Below, in pieces: positions 1 through 4,887 of a DNA stretch of 5,550 nt. Origin of the DNA: Gammaproteobacteria bacterium (GTDB lineage: Bacteria; Pseudomonadota; Gammaproteobacteria; Chromatiales; Chromatiaceae). The notes under the pieces were generated by a model that did no database searches, had not been told where the DNA came from, and saw nothing but the letters and a program-made list of their open reading frames with translations. The stretch covers positions 1 to 5,550 of the forward strand of contig JADWMH010000142.1 of NCBI GenBank assembly GCA_015767355.1, read 5' to 3'. A program made the translations under genes and the position numbers. Position 1 is the stretch's first letter. Each line of letters begins with the position of its first letter.

Positions 1-974
1 CTTCCAAACAGGTATCGACCGTCAGGCGAAAACACGAACCCCTCGGGAATCGCACTACCGACACCGGCAAATCCAATCACTTTGCCATGCTCATCCTTCG
101 CATCCGGACGCAATTTCAGCTCAATCCGGCCAGACTCCCTCTCAACAACAAGTTGCATCTCCTGTTCAGGATGCGCCCTGATAACATCACTCCAGGCTTT
201 CCATGAAACAATCTCCTCGCCATTGGCGAAGAGAATACGGTCACCCGGCAACAGTTGCGCACGCTCAGCCGCCTTGCCGCTGCTGACGATGCCGATCACC
301 GGGGGAAGCGTCGGGAACCGGGGCGCCAGACCAATCTTTTCCAGCGAGGCCTGCCCATCCCGCAATGGCGACAGCATAGCATTTGTCAGTACAACAGCGC
401 GCTCGGCATCGAACTCTCCTTGCAGGAGAAGCTGCGCCGGCTGTTCCGTCATTGCCGCCTCGATCAAAGCCTGGTTTACCCTGTTCCACCCGGGCGTCTG
501 ATCATCGTTGACGCTGACAATACGGTCATTTTCACGCACACCGGCCAAATAGACTGTGGAGTCAGCCGCCAGCTCTCCAACATAGGATTTGATATCGATC
601 TCGCCGTTCATAAAAACCGCCCAGTAGGCAACAACGGCGAACAGCAGGTTGAACATAGGTCCGGCGGCTACGATGGCGCTGCGCACAGCAAGCGACTGGC
701 GGTTGAAGGCGTAGGGAAGATCCTCTTCGGCAACATCCTCCTCCTCGCGTTCATCGACCATCTTGACGTAACCGCCAAGCGGGATTGCAGCAAAGATGTA
801 TTCAACACCATCTTTGGCGGTACGTTTCCACAGAGCGGGTCCAAAGCCGATGGAGAAGCGCAAAACCTTTACCCCAAGTTTGCGCGCCACCCAGAAGTGG
901 CCGAACTCGTGAACGCCGACCAGAATGACGATGAGAACCATCGCCCAGAAGATCATGGAGAGAATATCAAACAT
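1..974 (-). CDS. rseP: RseP site-2 intramembrane zinc metalloprotease (3' end outside window)
   Basis: Inner-membrane site-2 protease that, in characterised relatives, cuts the membrane-embedded anti-sigma factor RseA (MucA in Pseudomonas) after a first periplasmic cut, releasing the envelope-stress sigma factor. It also clears signal-peptide remnants. My translation gives 324 residues before the window ends; E. coli RseP has about 450, so the third and fourth membrane segments and the second zinc-ligand motif (LDG type) are missing. Visible: membrane segment 1 (about 5-25) running into HEFGH at 22-26, the same numbering as in E. coli, which fixes the ATG at 974; a membrane-associated beta-hairpin region ending PLGGYVKM (65-72); AAGPMFN (103-109) entering membrane segment 2 (about 98-122); and two PDZ-like domains (about 131-200 and 225-300, the second with LLPGDRI). 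No good Shine-Dalgarno sequence precedes the ATG. It is separated from dxr by 216 bp of repeat-containing spacer, unlike the tight junctions upstream. Confidence 0.97.
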   Translation of the reverse strand, partial: MFDILSMIFWAMVLIVILVGVHEFGHFWVARKLGVKVLRFSIGFGPALWKRTAKDGVEYIFAAIPLGGYVKMVDEREEEDVAEEDLPYAFNRQSLAVRSAIVAAGPMFNLLFAVVAYWAVFMNGEIDIKSYVGELAADSTVYLAGVRENDRIVSVNDDQTPGWNRVNQALIEAAMTEQPAQLLLQGEFDAERAVVLTNAMLSPLRDGQASLEKIGLAPRFPTLPPVIGIVSSGKAAERAQLLPGDRILFANGEEIVSWKAWSDVIRAHPEQEMQLVVERESGRIELKLRPDAKDEHGKVIGFAGVGSAIPEGFVFSPDGRYLFG

Positions 975-1024
975 GCTGATGAGACCAATACTCAGATTGA
1001 CAAGGCTTGAAAGTTTTCTTAATT

Positions 1025-1132
1025 TCTCGCCAAGACGCCAAGACGCAAAGGATTTTTCTTTGCGGGCTTGGCCTACATGGATGTAGGTCAGGGGCGTGAG
1101 CAGGGATGCGGAAGCTTTGCGTCTCTGCGAGA
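1025..1132. repeat. Palindromic intergenic repeat, family A copy 1 (apparently interrupted)
   Basis: The left arm at 1025-1050 is TCTCGC, two tandem CAAGACGC units (1031-1038, 1039-1046) and AAAG. The right arm at 1115-1132 reads, reversed and complemented, TCTCGCAGAGACGCAAAG: the same design with one octamer unit. The left arm is followed by GGATTTTT, which matches the T-rich loop of the related copy at 4605-4669, and both copies have it on the + strand. Between the arms lies extra sequence (1065-1114) that the other copy lacks. It lies wholly between dxr and rseP. I recognise the type as a dispersed, non-coding, hairpin-forming intergenic repeat; the family name and genome copy number cannot be judged from this window. 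Confidence 0.8.
1065..1114. other. About 50-bp insert inside family A copy 1, flanked by CTTTGCG direct repeats
   Basis: CTTTGCG occurs at 1058-1064 and again at 1115-1121. Removing one copy plus the 50 bases between them would leave a simple hairpin: left arm, GGATTTTT-type loop, right arm. The insert contains the palindrome CCTACATGGATGTAGG (1072-1087; perfect 7-bp arms around GG). It has no open reading frame and no convincing terminal inverted repeats. A target-site duplication is one reading. The other is that the direct repeat is just two versions of the element's own right arm, because the sequence beginning at 1058 (CTTTGCGGGCTTGG) also resembles the right arm of copy 2 (CTTGGCGGTCTTGG at 4641-4654). 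Confidence 0.5.
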
Positions 1133-1150
1133 GTTATTGTTGATATTAGA

Positions 1151-1180
1151 ATCATATTTGTAATGATGTTGAATACTCAA
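1151..1180 (-). promoter_or_regulatory. Possible sigma-70-type promoter for rseP
   Basis: Reading the minus strand just after the dxr stop, TTGAGT (1180-1175; 4 of 6 with TTGACA) is followed after 18 bases by TATGAT (1156-1151; 5 of 6 with TATAAT), in a locally AT-rich stretch. It would start transcription before repeat A copy 1 and feed rseP independently of dxr. This is a consensus match only, with a slightly long spacer, so it stays tentative. Confidence 0.3.
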
Positions 1181-1190
1181 GGGTTGCTAG

Positions 1191-2357
1191 TCAGACCATC
1201 TGAGAAATGAATTGTTCCGCCCTGCGGCGGCTGCGTTGATCCACTTCCAGCAGGTGCTCGATGCTCTGCGGCTGCATCTGCTCAGCGCTTTCCATCACGG
1301 CCTGATTGAGCAGGGGAATCGCCGTGAAGGGGATGCGGCCGCTGAGAAAAGCATCAACAGACACCTCGTTCGCCGCGTTCAGAACCGCTGGCATGACTCC
1401 ACCGGCAGCAACAACATCATACGCCAGTTGCAGGCATGGAAAACGCTCGAAATCGGGTTGTTCAAAATCGAGGCGCGCAATCTCAAACAGATCCAGCGAT
1501 GCAACGCCGGAATCAATGCGGTCCGGCCATGCCAGTGCATGCGCAATGGGAGTGCGCATGTCGGGATTGCCCATCTGCGCCAGCACCGACCCATCGACAT
1601 ACTCCACCATGGAGTGAATCACGCTTTGCGGATGCACCACCACCTGGATATCCTGAGGCGCAAGATCAAACAGCCAGCACGCCTCGATCACCTCCAGTCC
1701 CTTGTTCATCATGGTCGCCGAATCAACCGAGATCTTTTTCCCCATATCCCAGTTGGGATGAGCGCAGGCCTGCTCGGGGGTTACCTGCTGCAGATCACGC
1801 AATGAAGAGCCGAGGAAAGGACCGCCTGAAGCGGTCAACAGAATGCGTCTGACCCCCCCCTTGCCGCCATCTGCCGGCATGCATTGGAAAATGGCATTGT
1901 GTTCGCTGTCAATTGGCAGCAGTGTCGCCTGATGCTGCTCGACAGCATCCATAAAGAGCTGCCCCGCAACCACCAGTGACTCCTTGTTTGCCAGCAGCAC
2001 CCGTTTGCCGGATGTTGCAGCCGCCAGCGCAGAGCGCAGACCGGCTGCGCCGACAATGGCCGCCATCACTGCGTCGACATGAGATAACGAAGCCACAAAT
2101 TCGAGTGCATCGGCGCCGTCAAGCACCTCCGTTGTCAGTCCCTGCTGCGTAATGCGCTTACGCAGTTGCTCTGCAGCCGGAGGATCGACAAGCACTGCAT
2201 ACTGCGGTTGAAATTCAATCACCTGCTGCAGCAGTTTCTCGACACTATTGTTGGCTGCAAGCGCAATGATCCTGAACTGATCGGGATGGCGTCGAAGCAC
2301 ATCCAGCGTGCTGACGCCGATGGAGCCGGTCGACCCAAGTACAGTAACCCCGATCAC
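1191..2357 (-). CDS. dxr: 1-deoxy-D-xylulose 5-phosphate reductoisomerase
   Basis: Cytosolic enzyme of the MEP isoprenoid pathway: NADPH- and divalent-metal-dependent rearrangement and reduction of 1-deoxy-D-xylulose 5-phosphate to 2-C-methyl-D-erythritol 4-phosphate, the fosmidomycin target. The protein has 388 residues (E. coli 398). The N-terminal Rossmann fold carries GSTGSIG (8-14) and LANKES (122-127). Metal ligands are D150 and E152 in IDSEHNAIF, plus E222 in MMNKGLE; the first two match E. coli numbering. SGGPF (177-181), HPNW (200-203), HPQSVIHSM and a C-terminal NAANE complete the active site. The start is a GTG giving MIGVTVLGSTG, in register with E. coli; an ATG is not available there. 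GTGGAA lies 7 bases upstream, and the GTG overlaps the cdsA stop in GTGA, implying coupled translation. The protein lacks a short loop present in E. coli near residue 165, and at that place the gene has a run of eight Gs. Confidence 0.99.
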   Translation of the reverse strand: MIGVTVLGSTGSIGVSTLDVLRRHPDQFRIIALAANNSVEKLLQQVIEFQPQYAVLVDPPAAEQLRKRITQQGLTTEVLDGADALEFVASLSHVDAVMAAIVGAAGLRSALAAATSGKRVLLANKESLVVAGQLFMDAVEQHQATLLPIDSEHNAIFQCMPADGGKGGVRRILLTASGGPFLGSSLRDLQQVTPEQACAHPNWDMGKKISVDSATMMNKGLEVIEACWLFDLAPQDIQVVVHPQSVIHSMVEYVDGSVLAQMGNPDMRTPIAHALAWPDRIDSGVASLDLFEIARLDFEQPDFERFPCLQLAYDVVAAGGVMPAVLNAANEVSVDAFLSGRIPFTAIPLLNQAVMESAEQMQPQSIEHLLEVDQRSRRRAEQFISQMV

Positions 2358-3193
2358 TGCAAAATTCCACTGAGGTAGAGTCCGGCGACAAATACCGGAG
2401 CACTGGCAATCAGGCTGTCGATGCGGTCCCAGATGCCGCCGTGTCCAGGCAGCAGATGACCACTGTCTTTCATGTCAGCACGGCGCTTTACGAGACTCTC
2501 AAACAGATCCCCGGCAACAGAGACAATGGCTGTCAACAAAGACAGCAACAGGGCGATGCTAATCATATAGGCAGTCGAATTTGCAGACGCCTGGAACAAC
2601 AGCACAAACATCAGCACACCCCAGACGGCAGCGGCGGCAAGCGCACCAGCCATGCCCTCAATTGTTTTTCCGGGGCTCAGCACAGGAGCCAGTTTGCGAC
2701 GGCCAAGGGCCTTGCCGGTAAAATAGGCGGCTGAATCGGCAATCCAGATCAGAATCAGCAAGCCCAGCGTCAATTTTGGTCCGACATCTGTCAGTTGATG
2801 TAGAGAGACCAGCGCCTGCCAGGCTGCGCTAAGCAGCAACAGCCCGAGCATCAGGATGAAAGGCTGAAATGCCGCTTTGTGCAATGCCTTGTGCCGCCAT
2901 GAAAACAGGGCAAGGGACATTCCCAGCCATAGACCGGCGGCAATCAGGATCAGGAAGCGGGATACTCCGTCTGTGGCAATAAACCACAGCGCGGCGATCA
3001 GCACCCCGCACAGGAGTACATAGAGAAGTTGCAACGGCAGGGTTTTCAGACCGGCCAGTCGAGCCCACTCCCATGCACACAACAGCATCACAGCAGCCAC
3101 GATAGCGGCAAACAGCCAGTGATCAGCCGCAAGCACACCCCAGACAACCAGGGGAATCAGGATGATGGCGGTGAGAACGCGTTGCAACAGCAT
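2354..3193 (-). CDS. cdsA: Phosphatidate cytidylyltransferase (CDP-diacylglycerol synthase)
   Basis: Inner-membrane enzyme that condenses CTP with phosphatidic acid to give CDP-diacylglycerol and pyrophosphate, the branch precursor of phosphatidylethanolamine, phosphatidylglycerol and cardiolipin. It has 279 residues, close to E. coli CdsA (285), and is strongly hydrophobic with about eight predicted membrane stretches (for example about 5-22, 26-41, 55-73, 78-97, 110-130, 140-157, 183-201, 208-228). The family signature lies at 233-259: SLVKR, then KD at 242-243, PGHGG (249-253) and DRID (256-259). The upstream conserved IADSAAY (151-157) and SPGKTIEG (173-180) are also present. The ATG at 3193 overlaps the uppS stop by one base (TGATG) and lacks a strong ribosome site, so it probably relies on translational coupling. 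It ends inside the dxr start. No abnormal feature seen. Confidence 0.98.
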   Translation of the reverse strand: MLLQRVLTAIILIPLVVWGVLAADHWLFAAIVAAVMLLCAWEWARLAGLKTLPLQLLYVLLCGVLIAALWFIATDGVSRFLILIAAGLWLGMSLALFSWRHKALHKAAFQPFILMLGLLLLSAAWQALVSLHQLTDVGPKLTLGLLILIWIADSAAYFTGKALGRRKLAPVLSPGKTIEGMAGALAAAAVWGVLMFVLLFQASANSTAYMISIALLLSLLTAIVSVAGDLFESLVKRRADMKDSGHLLPGHGGIWDRIDSLIASAPVFVAGLYLSGILQ

Positions 3194-3933
3194 CAGCTTG
3201 CCGAGACCTGCTCGCCCGTGCGTCCGAAACGGCGCTGCCTGAGGGCATATTCCTGAAGCGCCTTGCGATACTCGGCAACTGAAAAGTCAGGCCAGAGAAC
3301 ATCGGTAAAATAGAGTTCGGCGTAGGCCGCCTGCCACAGAATAAAGTTGCTGATGCGCAACTCACCACCGGTGCGAATAAAGAAGTCAACATCCGGGAGA
3401 TCTGCAAAACTCAACTCTGCAGCAAATTGCTGCTCATCAATATCAGCTGCGGCAAGTTCACCGCCTGCTACTTTCGCTGCGACACTGCGCGCCGCTGTTG
3501 CGATGTCCCACTGCCCGCTATAGGAGAGGGCGATCTGCAACACCATTTTCTGATTCTCCGAGGTCAGATCCTCGGCATTCCTGATCACCTGTTGCAGCGT
3601 TTCAGAGAGTACGGATCTGTCACCGATAAAGCGCACCTGGATATGATTGCTGTGCAGTTCGTTGATCTCACGCTGCATCACCTTGATGAAGAGCCCCATC
3701 AAAAAGGAGCTCTCCTGCTCCGGTCTTTTCCAGTTTTCGCTGGAGAAGGCAAAAACAGTCAGAACCCGGACCCCAAGATTATTACTCTCTTCGACTATTG
3801 CGTGCAACAGCCTGGATCCGGCCTGATGACCGAAGGTGCGTGGTTTCTTTTTCTGTTTTGCCCAGCGTCCATTGCCATCCATGACGATAGCAACATGGTG
3901 AGGCAGAGTAGAAAATTGAACGTTGTCAGACAC
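3193..3933 (-). CDS. uppS: Undecaprenyl diphosphate synthase (cis-prenyltransferase)
   Basis: Elongates farnesyl diphosphate with eight isopentenyl diphosphates in cis to give C55 undecaprenyl diphosphate, precursor of the lipid carrier for peptidoglycan and other envelope polymers. It has 246 residues (E. coli 253), and key residues sit at a constant offset of seven from E. coli: D19, N21 and R23 in IVMDGNGRW, H36, FAFSSENW (61-68) with RP at 70-71, R187 in RTGGE, R193 and S195 in RISNF, and metal-binding E206 in YAELYF. One motif differs: ALSYSGQWDI at 135-144, where the family commonly has NYGGR. The start is GTG; an in-frame TGA lies two codons upstream and the next Met is M18 inside the active site, so GTG at 3933 is the only sensible start. 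It begins 11 bases after frr, with TGAGA of the frr stop as a possible weak ribosome site. It works in the same pathway as downstream dxr. Confidence 0.98.
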   Translation of the reverse strand: MSDNVQFSTLPHHVAIVMDGNGRWAKQKKKPRTFGHQAGSRLLHAIVEESNNLGVRVLTVFAFSSENWKRPEQESSFLMGLFIKVMQREINELHSNHIQVRFIGDRSVLSETLQQVIRNAEDLTSENQKMVLQIALSYSGQWDIATAARSVAAKVAGGELAAADIDEQQFAAELSFADLPDVDFFIRTGGELRISNFILWQAAYAELYFTDVLWPDFSVAEYRKALQEYALRQRRFGRTGEQVSAS

Positions 3934-3944
3934 TCTTCAAAGTC

Positions 3945-4502
3945 TCAGAAGGACATCAACTCTTCTTCCTTGACTGCAAGGCGCTGATCGATCTCCTTGA
4001 CATGCTGGTCCGTCAGTTTCTGGATAATCTCCTGTCCACGGCGCTCATCATCCTCGGTGATCATTTTCTCCTTCTCCAGCTCCTTGAGATCGCTGTTGGC
4101 GTCGCGACGGATATTGCGCACAGCAACGCGCGCCTGTTCACCCTCGTGTCGCACCACACGGGTCATATCCCGGCGTCGTTCTTCGGTCAGCGGCGGCAGC
4201 GGGATACGCATGACATTCCCTGCTGTATTTGGATTCAGACCCAGGTCAGACTCCATGATAGCCTTCTCGACAGCCTTGACCATGGTCTGCTCAAAGGGTT
4301 GGACCAGCAGCGTACGTGCATCTTCAACAGAGATATTGGCCACCTGTCTCAGCGGCGTATCCGTACCATAATAGGGTACAACGAGATGTTCGAGCAGGCT
4401 TGGATGCGCACGACCTGTACGCAGTTTTGTCAGCGCACCGTCAAGCGCGTTGACACTTTTACCCATGCGGTCAGCCGCATCTCTCTTTATTTCATCAATC
4501 AT
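3945..4502 (-). CDS. frr: Ribosome recycling factor
   Basis: Cytoplasmic two-domain tRNA-shaped factor that, with EF-G, splits the post-termination ribosome after peptide release; essential in bacteria studied. It has 185 residues, identical in length and register to E. coli RRF. The three-helix domain I is formed by about 1-29 and 107-185; the beta domain II by about 31-104. Recognisable blocks are LRTGRAHPSLLE (27-38), TPLRQ (49-53), SDLGLNPN (85-92), PLPPLTEERR (101-110) and ARVAVRNIRRDAN (124-136), which includes R132, an arginine important for ribosome binding in E. coli. The ATG at 4502 gives MIDEIKRDAADRM, aligned with the E. coli start, although no clear Shine-Dalgarno sequence precedes it. 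It is 385 bp from pyrH but only 11 bp from uppS, so frr looks like the first gene of the compact downstream block. Confidence 0.99.
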   Translation of the reverse strand: MIDEIKRDAADRMGKSVNALDGALTKLRTGRAHPSLLEHLVVPYYGTDTPLRQVANISVEDARTLLVQPFEQTMVKAVEKAIMESDLGLNPNTAGNVMRIPLPPLTEERRRDMTRVVRHEGEQARVAVRNIRRDANSDLKELEKEKMITEDDERRGQEIIQKLTDQHVKEIDQRLAVKEEELMSF

Positions 4503-4563
4503 CGTATTTGATTCATCTGTTTTTCAGGATTATCCGCTGTGCATCACTGTACTAGAATCCTTG

Positions 4564-4623
4564 ATTCACTAAAATGCTTGCAAATGAGTCAAGTTTTAAA
4601 AGAATCTCTCGCTAAGAACGCAA
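4564..4623 (-). promoter_or_regulatory. Weak candidate promoter region upstream of frr
   Basis: On the minus strand there are two overlapping hexamer pairs. TTGCGT (4623-4618), inside the left arm of repeat A copy 2, lies 17 bases before TTTAAA (4600-4595). TTGACT (4592-4587) lies 17 bases before GTGAAT (4569-4564). Each pair has one fair hexamer and one poor one. The position, about 60-100 bp ahead of frr and after a long gap from pyrH, is reasonable for an internal promoter, but AT-rich sequence yields such matches by chance. Confidence 0.2.
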
Positions 4624-4669
4624 AGGACGCAAAGGTTTTTCTTGGCGGTCTTGGCGTCTTTGTGAGAGA
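4605..4669. repeat. Palindromic intergenic repeat, family A copy 2 (compact)
   Basis: Left arm 4605-4634 begins TCTCTCGCTAAGAACGC and continues with AAAGGACGCAAAG. Right arm 4640-4669, reversed and complemented, begins TCTCTCACAAAGACGCC and continues with AAGACCGCC. The arms pair along most of about 30 bases, with a few mismatches and a one-base offset, around a short T-rich loop. The left arm and loop resemble copy 1 (TCTCGC, AAGA, CGCAAAGG, TTTTTCTT), and both copies share orientation relative to the operon. On the pyrH-frr transcript it would form a long stem with an A-rich loop. A role in termination or RNA stability is possible, but the minus-strand sequence after the stem (TTCTTTTAAAA) is a poor U tract. 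Confidence 0.8.
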
Positions 4670-4760
4670 AAATGTTTTTTTCATGCCTTGTCAGTCTGAG
4701 ACCTGATCTCACTAGTACAACGATGCTTAATTACCTATCAGTAGAAACAACATCTAATCA

Positions 4761-4849
4761 CGTCATCCCGGCGAAGGCCAGGATCCATAGAATCAAGCAC
4801 TTACAGGTCAACACACATGGATTCCGGCTAAAAACATGCCGGAATGACG
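4761..4849. repeat. Nested palindromic repeat, family B (CGTCAT...ATGACG type)
   Basis: The outer arms CGTCATCCCGGC (4761-4772) and GCCGGAATGACG (4838-4849) pair at 11 of 12 positions. The inner arms GCCAGGATCCAT (4777-4788) and ATGGATTCCGGC (4817-4828) pair at 10 of 12. An alternative local hairpin, ATTCCGGC with GCCGGAAT (4821-4828 and 4838-4845), has a perfect 8-bp stem around 9 bases. This two-level design and the wording 'GTCAT..CCGGC..GGATCCAT' match the widespread dispersed intergenic repeats of Proteobacteria related to CGTCATTCCCGCG...GGGAATCC, which are probably non-autonomous mobile or formerly mobile elements. It starts 39 bp past the pyrH stop and shares no sequence with family A. 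Confidence 0.8.
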
Positions 4850-4887
4850 GGGTTTTTCGGGTGCATCTGTTGATAGTTATTTATGCG

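Larger units (their letters stand above)
4503..4887. other. pyrH-frr spacer filled with repeats, no gene
   Basis: This 385-bp stretch has no believable coding region. From the pyrH side it holds a short AT-rich tail (4850-4887), repeat B (4761-4849), about 90 bp of unremarkable sequence (4670-4760), repeat A copy 2 (4605-4669), and a roughly 100-bp AT-rich leader before frr (4503-4604) with weak promoter-like hexamers. A + strand reading frame crosses repeat B and continues into antisense pyrH; I regard it as spurious. No classical terminator, a GC hairpin followed directly by a U tract on the minus-strand transcript, was found after pyrH. Confidence 0.75.

Noticed and set aside
255..1010. 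Plus-strand frame of 251 codons
   Set aside because: It is antisense to rseP, whose frame carries HEFGH and PDZ features over the same bases.
1025..1132. CRISPR-like array from the repeated CAAGACGC units
   Set aside because: Two adjacent 8-mers without spacers are an internal tandem unit in one arm of a palindrome, not a repeat-spacer array.
967..1155. Minus-strand reading frame of 62 codons between dxr and rseP
   Set aside because: It is mostly translated repeat A plus the rseP leader, overlaps the rseP start in another frame, and shows no protein-like pattern.
4499..4516. Five-codon minus-strand mini-ORF (MNQIR) whose TGA overlaps the frr ATG
   Set aside because: The ATGA arrangement resembles a leader ORF coupled to frr, but there is no ribosome site and so short a frame is expected by chance.
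4821..4845. Rho-independent terminator for pyrH
   Set aside because: The 8-bp hairpin is perfect, but on the minus strand it is followed by CCATGTGTG rather than a U tract; it is better explained as part of repeat B.
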